Notes: a model not told the origin generated them from the sequence alone. Positions 36,801 to 45,310 are shown, counted from the stretch's first letter. The stretch: 64,000 nucleotides of DNA from Colwellia sp. (GCA_013215655.1 JABSOX010000026.1:1-64000); one strand, 5' to 3'. Numbers and translations: made by a program.

Positions 36801-37130
36801 GTATTTGCGTTAACCGGATTAAGTGATTCGTACAACGTGATTGGTTTCTATGAAAACGGTCCTTTTCAAGCGCGTATCGCTTATAATTGGCGTGGTACAT
36901 TTGTGCAGTCTTTGACCCAATCAAATGGTGATGGTGTCACTATAGTTGAAGATTATGCGCAAGTAGATGCCAGTGGCAGTATTGATATTAACGACAATAT
37001 TTCTTTTTTCTTTGAAGGTATTAACTTAACGGAAGAGTATATTCATAAACGTGGCCGTTTCTCTAATCAATTATTGTTGATTGAAGACAGTGGACGTCGT
37101 TTTGCAGTGGGGTTACGTGGTACTTTTTAA
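33855..37130 (+). CDS. TonB-dependent receptor with N-terminal STN signalling domain
   Basis: A 1091-residue outer-membrane receptor. An unusual 60-residue N-terminus precedes the hydrophobic signal segment (about 44-62). The STN domain is at about 68-130 (ITFNIPRQRADLSLISFAEQ onward), the TonB box region at about 174-182 (TEVIEVRG), the plug at about 185-310 (GKFPDANLAESLQRITGVSI, ITVRGFGPQFNTVLINGRQ), and a 22-strand barrel to the terminal F. The type is the large Caulobacter-style TBDR used for glycan or other bulky ligands. The STN domain couples it to the FecR/FecI pair encoded divergently. It is followed by halogenase-like, SapC and DUF6445-like genes. Confidence 0.92.
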   Translation: MISQQINLLGILKNFLWKKIQGLLPLFYVWKKSIVSIYKKFQLRFISLILLYSLSTGELFALQKNEKITFNIPRQRADLSLISFAEQADITLLFPFDKIAGKRTNRVTGKYTVTNALQMLLKDTGLKTKNSDNGQLSILVDSNFKNKSNLVNDQQHKTSSAGLEQSTVATPDDLAETEVIEVRGIIGALDRAMDAKRQVSGVVDSISAEDIGKFPDANLAESLQRITGVSIDRSGGEGQLITVRGFGPQFNTVLINGRQMASENQSRAFSFDTIASELVKNINVHKTSTAVMQSGGIGSTINVNTARPFAIKGFGISGSIKAIYDENSEKTTPQVSALITNTFNDDKFGLLFAVSHQKRETRLNQAQLDGWLENVGVPNPQTKNGQAYIGTIFSPRNYDHKVTIEQRIRTNTNLVIQYAPSDNLAITFDSIYSDFDVETDTTSYGHWFTAPNIEGFGDDAGATVDKNGTVVDLYQEIGLATDMHAKKFDRLTGSSALGLNFDWDVTDNLNMTLDFSHSSAEREANNGRGDQLSLIGYANRVRFQLDNNILPYASEFDTANGGIYSGQQELDEVAYRSNVTPSGVSTYLDPRNSRSHVMLRRGLAVEDKVKQFRWDSTWIVNDGKELAAIKFGAMYSSESKKLDRWDNERTGIHCTFCGYPDNPSMNGFSQTIFDAGSDFLSEISGSGRMPTLWLAHDGEANFTFLEQYSADNGNPISFDAEKRNQSFKITEETLSLYAEFDLEIEVEEMFLSASIGFRYEVTDVDVDGTDEPISELIILDKTEMLAHYGSANSITESANYEDILPSLRIKLEINDELITRFAASRTITRPPLDSMSPVTVIGTTRQGGNLTSNSGNPALEPFTSNNLDLSLEWYYADTSYISAGYFIKKVANFIINSTENIIFELADGSLLTDPSTGSDVDSPDSSDEVAIFTNTLPNISESAIVYGWELALQHTFNNGFGLMVNGTIVNSDAELDPADITQVFALTGLSDSYNVIGFYENGPFQARIAYNWRGTFVQSLTQSNGDGVTIVEDYAQVDASGSIDINDNISFFFEGINLTEEYIHKRGRFSNQLLLIEDSGRRFAVGLRGTF

Positions 37131-37191
37131 TCACTTCAACACTTAAAAACTAATTTCTGCTAGTAGTAAATAATTCCAAGAGTAGTGAAAA

Positions 37192-38751
37192 ATGAACCCT
37201 CAGAATAAAGCAACAAAAACAGTGGTGGTGGTTGGCGGTGGTATTGCGGGTTGGCTAACCGCTGGACGTTTAGCTGCACATCATCAATCGAATACTGAAT
37301 CTGGACTGAAGGTTGTTCTAGTGGAGTCGGCCAATATTCCAGTAGTAGGAGTAGGTGAAGGCACTTGGCCAACTATGCGTAGTACTTTAATGGCTTTAGG
37401 CATCAATGAAACAGATTTTATTTGTGCATGTGATGCCAGTTTTAAGCAAGGTGCTAAATTTGCTAAGTGGGTTGATGGCAGTGAGCACGACTTTTATTAC
37501 CATCCCTTGGTATTACCACAAGGATTTACCCAAGGTGATTTAGCGGCTTATTGGTTAAATAAATCAGGTGATAATAGAAATTCATTTTCTCAAGAGGTTT
37601 GTTTTCAAGAAGCACTATGTGAACAAGGTTTAGCGCCTAAAACTATTCGCACGCCTGAGTTTGGTAGTATTGCCAATTATGCTTATCATCTAGACTCTGA
37701 AAAATTCACCGTGTTTTTGCAAAAACATTGCACCGAAAAATTAGGGGTAGACCATGTAATTGACGATGTAATTGCGGTAAACACCTTAGACAATAACGAT
37801 ATTTCCTCAGTGATTACCAAGAATAATGGTGATATTTCAGGAGAGTTGTTTGTTGATTGCACTGGGTTTTCGTCATTGTTATTGGGTCAACACTATCAAG
37901 TGCCTTTTAAATCTTGCGCCGACGTTTTGTTTATCGATACCGCATTGGCGGTACAAGTGCCCTATGATAACGAAGAAAGTCCAATTGCTTCTCACACTAT
38001 TTCCACCGGACAAGAAGCCGGTTGGATTTGGGATATTGGTTTGCAACATCGTCGCGGTGTTGGCTATGTTTATTCGAGTAAACATAGTAGTGAACAACAA
38101 GCCAGAGCCATTTTAGCGGATTATATCGGTGAACAATTTAACTCATTAACAGTTAAAAAAATCCCTATTGTTAGTGGCCACAGAGAAAAATTTTGGCAAA
38201 ACAACTGTGTTGCTGTCGGTTTATCGGCTGGATTTTTAGAACCGCTAGAAGCTTCTGCTTTAGTACTAATCGAATTGTCAGCGCAAATGATAAGTGAACA
38301 ATTACCCGTCACTCGTGATGTCATGGATATAGCGGCAAAACGCTTTAACGAAGCCTTTTTATATCGATGGCACAAGACCATTGATTTTCTCAAATTACAT
38401 TACATTTTAAGTAAACGGTCCGATAATACTTTTTGGACGGATCACCGAGACCCTCAAACCATCCCCGATAGTTTGCAGGAATTGATGAAGTTATGGAAAT
38501 ACCGTTCACCCGCAGACTACGACTTCACCAGTAATAATGAAGTATTTCCTGCGGCTAGTTATCAATATGTACTTTACGGCATGGGCTTTAAAAGCGACTA
38601 TAGCCATTCACCACATCTGTTAAATGACTGGAATTACGCAGATCAGCAATTCACTAAAAATAAAAGGATGATTGAACAAGCAAGTGCATCATTGCCTACC
38701 AATAGAGAGTTACTTAATAAAATTCATCAGTATGGCTTTAGCACCATTTAA
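37192..38751 (+). CDS. Tryptophan-halogenase-family flavoprotein, copy 1
   Basis: A 519-residue flavin-dependent halogenase-like protein. FAD motif GGGIAGW at 15-21, GVGEGTWPTMR at 53-63, and catalytic Lys85 (ASFKQGAKF) aligned with Lys79 of RebH/PrnA. The halogenase motif WxWxIP is present as WIWDIGL, lacking Pro, with Glu353 in LEPLEAS where RebH has VEPLEST. Known members use FADH2, O2 and halide to form HOCl/HOBr, guided by the Lys. Related TBDR-linked enzymes such as BrvH have been reported to brominate indole, but natural substrates are unknown. It lies 61 bp after the STN receptor and 57 bp before sapC. A flavin reductase is not in this window. Confidence 0.88.
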   Translation: MNPQNKATKTVVVVGGGIAGWLTAGRLAAHHQSNTESGLKVVLVESANIPVVGVGEGTWPTMRSTLMALGINETDFICACDASFKQGAKFAKWVDGSEHDFYYHPLVLPQGFTQGDLAAYWLNKSGDNRNSFSQEVCFQEALCEQGLAPKTIRTPEFGSIANYAYHLDSEKFTVFLQKHCTEKLGVDHVIDDVIAVNTLDNNDISSVITKNNGDISGELFVDCTGFSSLLLGQHYQVPFKSCADVLFIDTALAVQVPYDNEESPIASHTISTGQEAGWIWDIGLQHRRGVGYVYSSKHSSEQQARAILADYIGEQFNSLTVKKIPIVSGHREKFWQNNCVAVGLSAGFLEPLEASALVLIELSAQMISEQLPVTRDVMDIAAKRFNEAFLYRWHKTIDFLKLHYILSKRSDNTFWTDHRDPQTIPDSLQELMKLWKYRSPADYDFTSNNEVFPAASYQYVLYGMGFKSDYSHSPHLLNDWNYADQQFTKNKRMIEQASASLPTNRELLNKIHQYGFSTI

Positions 38752-38808
38752 ACAAGAGAAATTACTTTCTTAAATAGCATAAATATAAAGAACTAAGAGA
38801 AAGTCACC

Positions 38809-39555
38809 ATGACAAATTTAGTCGCAGTCGATAATAAAGCACATAAAAATTTAAGAATAAACCCCGCTAAGGCAGAACTACATGCTGAAAAACTTAATCT
38901 AATACCAATCGTAATTGCCGAGTTTACTAACTTAGCAGTGCAGCATCCTATAGTAATAACCAAACATAGCGAAAAGGGAGAGTTTGTTTGTTCTGCCCTT
39001 TTCGGCTTTGCAGCAGAAGAAAACCTTTTTTGGCAAAAGGGGCAATGGCAAGGATTATATTTACCATTAGAAATTCAACGACAACCCTTTTTTATTGGGG
39101 ATGCCGATGATGACATGTCAAAAAACTCTGGTGATTATGTCGTTTGCATTGATGTTGATAGCCCAACCGTTAGTGAATATACGTCAGTAAATTCAGCAAG
39201 TGACTTACCAACATTGTTTACAGAAACAGGTGAAGAAAGCCCATACTTTCAACAAGCTAAACAATTTTTGGCGCAACTACTACAAGGTAAAATTGACAAT
39301 GAAAAATTAATCGCTGCACTTAAGAAATTTGACTTAATACAAGCCTTATCAGTAGAAATTACCTTTATTAATGAGCAAAGTACTCGCTTAAATGGCCTTT
39401 ATACAATTAATCAAGAAAAACTCGCGGCATTATCAAACGTAAATATTGCTGAACTACATCAGCAAAACTTATTACAACCTATTTATACAATGATCACTTC
39501 ACTTGGCCAACTATACCCATTAATTGAACGAAAAAATGACAGACTTGGAAAATAA
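38809..39555 (+). CDS. SapC family protein, copy 1
   Basis: A 248-residue SapC-like protein, typical of TonB-receptor/halogenase cassettes. Features are an N-terminal LNLIPIVIAEFTNLAVQHPIV-like block, GFAAEENLFWQKGQWQGLYLP near 65-85, QRQPFFIG, CIDVDSP, and the LFTETGEESPYFQQAKQFL block. No signal peptide or membrane helix is visible. The name comes from Campylobacter surface-layer work and does not establish a role here. It is co-directional with halogenase copy 1 and overlaps the next gene. A second, diverged copy is at 44520. Confidence 0.85.
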   Translation: MTNLVAVDNKAHKNLRINPAKAELHAEKLNLIPIVIAEFTNLAVQHPIVITKHSEKGEFVCSALFGFAAEENLFWQKGQWQGLYLPLEIQRQPFFIGDADDDMSKNSGDYVVCIDVDSPTVSEYTSVNSASDLPTLFTETGEESPYFQQAKQFLAQLLQGKIDNEKLIAALKKFDLIQALSVEITFINEQSTRLNGLYTINQEKLAALSNVNIAELHQQNLLQPIYTMITSLGQLYPLIERKNDRLGK

Positions 39556-40276
39556 AGTGACCGATATTCAACTCAATTCTAGGATGACGACATCATTGAA
39601 AATTGTTGGTGACGAGAAAATTCCGGTATTGATTATTGATAATTTGATTGTTAACCCAAAAGAGTTAATTGATTTAGCTTGTGCCAATGAGTATGGCGAG
39701 CCAAGTTTTCAACAGCAAAACAGTGATTATTATCCAGGTATTAGAAAAGTATCGCCATTGAGATATAACGAGCAAGTCAGTCAGTTATTAACTTTGTTTA
39801 AAACGTCTTTTGATCTGCCAAATGCTAGTCAAGCAGAACTCATTATGTCTGCTTTTTCTCTTACTACAACTGCAGTAGAGCAATTAAGGCCTATCCAAAT
39901 GTTGCCACATTTTGATACGCCAGCAGACAGTCAATTTGCGATGGTGCATTATTTATGTGACCAAGAACATGGCGGTACGTCAATGTATCGTCATAAAGCG
40001 AGTGGTTTTGAAAGAATATCTATTGAAAGGCTCTCTTCATATAGGCAACAAATTAAAAAACAAGCCATTGCTGAAAAGTTGCATGAAAACCCCAAATATA
40101 TTGCAGGAGACACCTGTTTATTCAAACAAACTCATTCTGTTGATGCGAAGATGAATCGAGCGGTCATCTACCCAAGCAATGCCTTGCACTCCGGTAATAT
40201 TCGACCTGAAATGGGGTTATTGAGTGATCCCAAAAAAGGTCGTTTGACTATCAGTAGTTTTATCTTAATCAGTTAA
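39536..40276 (+). CDS. DUF6445-like putative Fe(II)-dependent oxygenase
   Basis: About 246 residues. I recognise the DUF6445-type pattern seen in TBDR/halogenase loci: an N-terminal VLIIDNLIVNPKELIDLA segment, YYPGIRK, then MLPHFDTPADSQFAMVHYL and a late NALHSGNI. The HxD of PHFDTP and the later His are placed as the iron ligands of 2-oxoglutarate oxygenases, so a hydroxylase-like fold is plausible but unproven. The start is uncertain: TTG at 39524 is in frame, ATG at 39536 is preferred; either overlaps the sapC end by about 20-32 bp, which suggests coupling. It converges on halogenase copy 2, 15 bp away. Confidence 0.7.
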   Translation: MTDLENKVTDIQLNSRMTTSLKIVGDEKIPVLIIDNLIVNPKELIDLACANEYGEPSFQQQNSDYYPGIRKVSPLRYNEQVSQLLTLFKTSFDLPNASQAELIMSAFSLTTTAVEQLRPIQMLPHFDTPADSQFAMVHYLCDQEHGGTSMYRHKASGFERISIERLSSYRQQIKKQAIAEKLHENPKYIAGDTCLFKQTHSVDAKMNRAVIYPSNALHSGNIRPEMGLLSDPKKGRLTISSFILIS

Positions 40277-40291
40277 CTTTAGAAGCTGACT

Positions 40292-41842
40292 TTATTTTTT
40301 CAATACTCTGCGCAAGAACTCCCTGTTTGTTGGTAACGCACTAAGCAACTTCTCCGTAGTATGGAGAGTTTCATTTCGAAATCGTTTTATCATCGCGGCC
40401 TCTTTTTGAAAGATTTGCGCTTGATGTTTTTGCTCGGTATTAAAACCCATACCATACAATACATATTGTTTACTCGCCGACGAAAACAATTCAAAACGTT
40501 GATTAGTCTCATAAAGTCCTGGCGCTTGTGTACGCCACAAAGTCAATGCATCTTGCAAACTTTCGGGAATAGAATCGGCTTGTTGATGTGCGCGCCAATA
40601 TTCACTGTCAGTACGGTTTGACAATATATAATGCAATTTAAGAAAATCAATAATCTCTTGCCATCGTTGCAAGGTTAGCGCATTAAATCTTTTCGCTAAT
40701 ACCGACATTGCAGCGCGATCACGAGGAAGTTGTTGACTGATCCATTCGGCAGACTTTTCAATCAAGACCAAAGCTGTTGCTTCTAAGGGTTCAACAAAAC
40801 CGGCTGAAACGCCAATAGCAATACAGTTTTTATGCCAAAAGGTTTCTCTATGACCCGGATCAAATTTAATAGTACGAGGCGTAAGCTGTTGTGAAACAAG
40901 CAAGGGATCATTTTTAACATACTTAAACAACGCCTCTTCTGCACGTTCTACACTGGTGAAATCACTTGAGAATACATGGCCAATACCTCGTCGGTTTTGT
41001 AGGGAAATATCCCATATCCAACCATTTTTCTGTGCTGTTGCGACTGTGCATGAAGCTATTGGCGTATCATCTGAAACATGGTCAACCTGAAGTGCAAGTG
41101 CAGTATCGTTAAATAAAACACCTCGTTTTGATTTAAACGGAATCTGATAATGTTTACCAATTAAGATGGCGGCAAAGCCACTACAATCAATAAATAAATC
41201 CCCCGCAATATGTTCACCGTCAGTTAAAACAATCTCAGAGATATCACCATTCTCAGCAGAAAGTACTTGTTCAACATGCCCTTGAATATATTTTACACCT
41301 AGTTCCTCAACACAATGCTGGTGTAGTATTTTGACAAATTTTCCGGCGTTGAGGTGATAACCATAATTCAAACTGAAAGCATATTCAGGCATCTGTGGTA
41401 ATTTAGGCGCTAAATTTTTATCGCATATAGCGCCTTGTGCACAAACCCAGCGTTCAAATTCAATGTCTTTATCTGACGCTGACCAATGATCAGCCATATT
41501 TACTGCACCATAACCTGACGGCGCAGTAAAGGGGTGATAATAATGTTCATTTTGTCCGTGAGACCAGCCTACAAATTTAGACGCTTGTTTGAAACTAGCA
41601 TCACAACAAGAAAGAAATACCCGCTCAGATAGTCCAATTTGACGTAGGGTATCTCTCATTGTTGGCCACGTCCCCTCACCCACACCCAAATTTTTAACGT
41701 CAGGTGACTCAACCAAGATGACTTCGGTTTCCTGCATTGATGATGGTGCGGATGAATTTTTTGAGCAATGACGGGCAGCAATAATCCCCGCCGTTAACCA
41801 ACCGGCGGTACCGCCACCAATAATCACTACTCTATTTTTCAT
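40292..41842 (-). CDS. Tryptophan-halogenase-family flavoprotein, copy 2
   Basis: A 516-residue homologue of copy 1, from which it differs throughout but shares the same sub-type signatures. FAD motif GGGTAGW at 9-15, GVGEGTWPTMR at 53-63, Lys85 in ASFKQASKF, WIWDISLQNRRG (WxWxI without Pro), and VEPLEATALVLIE. Copies 1 and 2 share EGTWPTMR and CDASFKQ, which copy 3 lacks, so they look like paralogues within one subfamily. GAGAGAAA precedes the ATG. It is the last gene of the minus-strand sapC2-cupin-halogenase3-halogenase2 set, 76 bp after copy 3. Substrate unknown. Confidence 0.88.
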   Translation of the reverse strand: MKNRVVIIGGGTAGWLTAGIIAARHCSKNSSAPSSMQETEVILVESPDVKNLGVGEGTWPTMRDTLRQIGLSERVFLSCCDASFKQASKFVGWSHGQNEHYYHPFTAPSGYGAVNMADHWSASDKDIEFERWVCAQGAICDKNLAPKLPQMPEYAFSLNYGYHLNAGKFVKILHQHCVEELGVKYIQGHVEQVLSAENGDISEIVLTDGEHIAGDLFIDCSGFAAILIGKHYQIPFKSKRGVLFNDTALALQVDHVSDDTPIASCTVATAQKNGWIWDISLQNRRGIGHVFSSDFTSVERAEEALFKYVKNDPLLVSQQLTPRTIKFDPGHRETFWHKNCIAIGVSAGFVEPLEATALVLIEKSAEWISQQLPRDRAAMSVLAKRFNALTLQRWQEIIDFLKLHYILSNRTDSEYWRAHQQADSIPESLQDALTLWRTQAPGLYETNQRFELFSSASKQYVLYGMGFNTEQKHQAQIFQKEAAMIKRFRNETLHTTEKLLSALPTNREFLRRVLKK

Positions 41843-41918
41843 TTTCTCTCGTTTAACTTATAGATAAAATAAATTGTTTATTTACGCTTTTAGCTAAATC
41901 ACATATGAACCTGTTGAG

Positions 41919-43406
41919 TTACATGTTTTTGGCTGGACAGTAATTTTTAATAAAATCTGCATGTTCTGGTAATTGAGCGACCGAATTTTCGATCATTTTT
42001 CTCAGTATCGCCATCTGTTTTTTTAACCCTTCTGTAGGTAAAACACGGCTACCTTGATGATGCTGCTCAGGAGTAAGACCTTGTCCCATCATCACTTGTA
42101 CCCATGAATCAACTCGAAATAAGCCAACGTCGTCAAGCCATACATAGCCATTTTCTTTAAAAATAGCCATGCGATGGGCAAGTGAATCAGGAATTTCCAT
42201 GGTTCGATAATGATCCCAGAATGGACTGTCATCACGCTGGGTTAAGTGATAGTGCAAAATAATGAAGTCGCGGATAGTTTCCGCTTCTAATTGCACCTCG
42301 CGATTATATTGTTCAGCAAGTAGTGCGGTATTGCCACCAAAAGGAAACAATTTCATCAGTCGTAACAAAGCCGTAGTGATAAGATGAATACTGGTTGATT
42401 CTAATGGTTCTAAAAATCCGCTGGAAAGACCGATGGCAACACAGTTTTTATGCCATGATTTTTTACGACGTCCGGTCGTAAAGCGAAGTTGTTTAGGCTC
42501 GGTAATAGGTTTTCCGGTGAGGTTTGCCATTAATGTGCTTCGAGCTTCTTCATCAGATAAAAATTTACTACTATAAACAATGCCATTGCCGACACGGCCT
42601 TGTAATGGAATTTTCCATTGCCATCCTGCTGGATGTGCAGTAGCCATCGTGTATGGAATGGGCGCTTCTACCGCCTCTGTTTGTACCGCAATAGCACTAT
42701 CTGCTGCTAATAAGTGACTCCAGTCTTCATAGCCAACATCTAAATGTTCGCCAATGAGTAGTGCACGAAACCCTGTACAATCAATAAAAAAGTCTCCTGC
42801 TATTTGTTCACCATTATTGAGTATTAGAGAAGTTATTTGACCGTCTTCCCCTTTTTGTACTTGCTCTATAAGTCCTTCTTTACGCATTACACCAACTGTT
42901 TCGCTTTTGGTGCGTAAATAGGCGGCATATTTGGTTGCATCTAAATGAAAAGCATAATTAATCGATTTCTTACCTGCTTGTGTGGCAAATTTATTGGCTT
43001 GGGCAGCCTTTAGTTCAAGACAATAGTCATCTAAACTACCACCAAAACCTTGAGCTTTTGCTTCTAACCAAAACTCATGAAACTCAACCATCCAAGAGCG
43101 TTGACCAAGCTCACCAAAAGCATGAAAATAGCTGTCACCTTGCTGGCCCCAATTATTAAATTGAATACCTAATTTAAAAGTGGCTTGGGTAGCCGACATA
43201 AACTCTTTTTCATCAATGCCAATTAAGTGATGAAAAGCTCTCATCGTAGGAATTGTTGCTTCACCAACACCTACGGTGCCAATTTGGTCAGATTCAACCA
43301 AGGTAATGTCAAGCAAATTACCAAGTCGTGTTATCAAACTATAAGCAGTTAGCCAACCTGCTGTTCCACCACCGGCGATGACAACTTTAGTCTTTGAATT
43401 CATCAT
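41919..43406 (-). CDS. Tryptophan-halogenase-family flavoprotein, copy 3
   Basis: A 495-residue member closer to canonical halogenases than copies 1 and 2. FAD motif GGGTAGW at 12-18, GVGEATIPTMR at 46-56, Lys78 in ATFKLGIQFNNW, a complete WxWxIP motif (WQWKIPLQGRVG), and LEPLESTSIHLI with the Glu expected beside the active site. All residues needed for halide oxidation chemistry therefore seem present. It is 30 bp downstream of the cupin-like gene and 76 bp upstream of halogenase copy 2. Whether it halogenates a peptide, an indole or a glycan-linked aromatic group cannot be told. Confidence 0.9.
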   Translation of the reverse strand: MMNSKTKVVIAGGGTAGWLTAYSLITRLGNLLDITLVESDQIGTVGVGEATIPTMRAFHHLIGIDEKEFMSATQATFKLGIQFNNWGQQGDSYFHAFGELGQRSWMVEFHEFWLEAKAQGFGGSLDDYCLELKAAQANKFATQAGKKSINYAFHLDATKYAAYLRTKSETVGVMRKEGLIEQVQKGEDGQITSLILNNGEQIAGDFFIDCTGFRALLIGEHLDVGYEDWSHLLAADSAIAVQTEAVEAPIPYTMATAHPAGWQWKIPLQGRVGNGIVYSSKFLSDEEARSTLMANLTGKPITEPKQLRFTTGRRKKSWHKNCVAIGLSSGFLEPLESTSIHLITTALLRLMKLFPFGGNTALLAEQYNREVQLEAETIRDFIILHYHLTQRDDSPFWDHYRTMEIPDSLAHRMAIFKENGYVWLDDVGLFRVDSWVQVMMGQGLTPEQHHQGSRVLPTEGLKKQMAILRKMIENSVAQLPEHADFIKNYCPAKNM

Positions 43407-43436
43407 TATGCTTTGTCTCTTATTTTTTTCTTATTT

Positions 43437-44492
43437 TTAGCGGTTTAGGTTATTGCGTAACATCGCACCTAAGCGTCTCGCTTGATCTTCGTCCATTGTT
43501 GCCAATGCCCCATGACACTCTGGTGGTAAATGTTCACGCACTTTTTCAGCATCATCAAAAATGTAATAATTGAACAATGATCGCCACGCTTCTTTTTCTT
43601 GCGCTGGGCGATCTCTGAGAGTTTTCATGGCGTGCATTAATACATCCATCGGGCTACCTAAATAAGGTGCTGCTGCCATCCACCAATAATTAACCATAAC
43701 GTTGAAACGACCAAAGGCTTCGACTTCGTGCCACCACATGCTTGGGTAATATAAGGCATCACCGGGTTCAAGATCAGCAATATAGGCATTTTCTAGAGCA
43801 TCTTTTAAGCGAGGAAAACGAATTAAATCAGGCTTACTAAGATCCGCTAGCGTGACCACTTGCCCTCCAGGGGTAGGATGTAAAGGTCCTGGGTATAAAT
43901 TGTGTATTTGATCAGGAGGAAATAAGGTAAAACGTCGTTTACCCGCCACGCAACAGGCAATGTTTTTAGGTTGATCAAAATGCGCAGCAGCCACAGATTC
44001 TGTACCTAACCAAATTTTAGCAACGGGTTGATTATTTTCAAATTCAGGATGCTCAAAAGCCAATTGGTGTGTCTGACTCAGTTCGGGAAAACCCTCATCA
44101 AACTTGAGTGAATTGATATACAGATAATCATGTTCATCTTGAGTTAATTGACGTCGTATCTCATCAAATACTTCGGGGATAGTTGAGCGATGACTGGTAA
44201 AGTTAAAACCTGTGCAAGATTTGTTATAACCAAAGCGTGCTTTTATTTCCGCGGGCGCTTTGTAAACAACCATTGGCCGCTTATTATAATGCTGTTCCAA
44301 TTGTTCCATTACTTTATTAGCGGGTTGCTGAGCTGATTGTTTAGTAGGCTGTTGTCCAGCTTTCACTAACGGCCAATCTTTAACTAGCCCTTTTAAAATA
44401 ACAGGCTGATCTTGTGCAAACAGCTCATCATAAGGAATGGACTGAGGTGTGATCCCTTCGAGTATTTTTACTTTGTTTTTAACCGTTATCAT
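43437..44492 (-). CDS. Cupin_8/JmjC-like Fe(II) dioxygenase-family protein
   Basis: A 351-residue cupin-like domain protein of the FIH/JmjC type. The iron triad is visible as His171, Asp173 (AAHFDQP) and His255 (YYPSMWWHEVEA), with Lys185/Arg in the AGKRRFTLFPP strand as the usual 2-oxoglutarate-side residues. Such proteins hydroxylate protein side chains or small molecules. The N-terminal part (about 1-60) follows the family pattern, with QPVILKGLVKDWP. It lies between sapC2 (27-bp gap) and halogenase copy 3 (30-bp gap), a neighbourhood common in these TBDR loci; joint modification of one substrate is inferred. Confidence 0.87.
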   Translation of the reverse strand: MITVKNKVKILEGITPQSIPYDELFAQDQPVILKGLVKDWPLVKAGQQPTKQSAQQPANKVMEQLEQHYNKRPMVVYKAPAEIKARFGYNKSCTGFNFTSHRSTIPEVFDEIRRQLTQDEHDYLYINSLKFDEGFPELSQTHQLAFEHPEFENNQPVAKIWLGTESVAAAHFDQPKNIACCVAGKRRFTLFPPDQIHNLYPGPLHPTPGGQVVTLADLSKPDLIRFPRLKDALENAYIADLEPGDALYYPSMWWHEVEAFGRFNVMVNYWWMAAAPYLGSPMDVLMHAMKTLRDRPAQEKEAWRSLFNYYIFDDAEKVREHLPPECHGALATMDEDQARRLGAMLRNNLNR

Positions 44493-44519
44493 AAACGTTA
44501 TTCTTTAATTTATAAGGAG

Positions 44520-45242
44520 TTAATACATTGCTGACTTTACATTCTTTAGTTCCATCAAGGTTTGAAAATTGCCCATTGACGATAATACAAAATACAACAA
44601 ACTCAGTACGCCATATTGGCTTAGTTCAGCTAGACTAGCACCATCTAATTTTACGAGTTTGTCTTGATTAACCGTAAAATAATCGTTGAAATTGACTTCT
44701 TCTACATTACTCAACTTAATATTAATTGATACTGGTTCCAATAAATCCATTGATTCAACTAAGGTAAAAAGTGTTTTATCAAAATACATACCACTATCAA
44801 TTGCTTGTAATGCTTTTTTGACATAATTCAGATAGGGAGCTTCACCACCAAACTGTAGAAAAACATCTTCACCACGATCGGTGTTTACACGAGGATCGTC
44901 CATATCAATGCAGATAACAGGATCTTGCTTTTCGCTATTTTCGTCTTCTGGTTTTTTATAACCTAAGCTAAATGGGCCTCTAGCTAACAATGCAGGTACA
45001 AATCGAGTTGTCCAGCCGTTTTCTCCAACAAATAGGTTCTCATCTTTTTCGAAACCTAAAATGGCATGCAATTGTATCTTTCCATCTGTGGCTTTATAAA
45101 ATACCAATGGAAATTCTTTGTGTAACTCGCTGATTTCAGTGGCGTATATCAAAGAACGATTGACATTTAAATTAGATTCAGTTCGAGTATCAACCTTGAG
45201 GTTTTTATGATCTACATTATTTAAGACTGTTGCCTTGCTCAT
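44520..45242 (-). CDS. SapC family protein, copy 2
   Basis: A 240-residue SapC-like protein sharing the layout of copy 1: a HKEFPLVFYKATDGKIQLHA block, GFEKDENLFVGENGWTTRFVP, RGPFSLGY, ICIDMDDPRV, FLQFGGEAPYLNYVKKAL, and an MDLLEPVSINIKL block. No signal peptide is visible. It is the first gene of the four-gene minus-strand set and lies 162 bp after the TonB receptor gene, from which two hairpins separate it. Role unknown; its constant association with this receptor type suggests it serves uptake or processing of the receptor ligand. Confidence 0.85.
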   Translation of the reverse strand: MSKATVLNNVDHKNLKVDTRTESNLNVNRSLIYATEISELHKEFPLVFYKATDGKIQLHAILGFEKDENLFVGENGWTTRFVPALLARGPFSLGYKKPEDENSEKQDPVICIDMDDPRVNTDRGEDVFLQFGGEAPYLNYVKKALQAIDSGMYFDKTLFTLVESMDLLEPVSINIKLSNVEEVNFNDYFTVNQDKLVKLDGASLAELSQYGVLSLLYFVLSSMGNFQTLMELKNVKSAMY

Positions 45243-45310
45243 TGCATACTTCGCTTTAATGTTATTATTAGATGTTGTTTTATTCCTATGTACAACTAGG
45301 AACCGTTACG

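Noticed and set aside
37160-37372. 70-codon ORF antisense to the start of halogenase copy 1
   Set aside because: It lies on the reverse of the FAD-binding motif codons and has no independent support.
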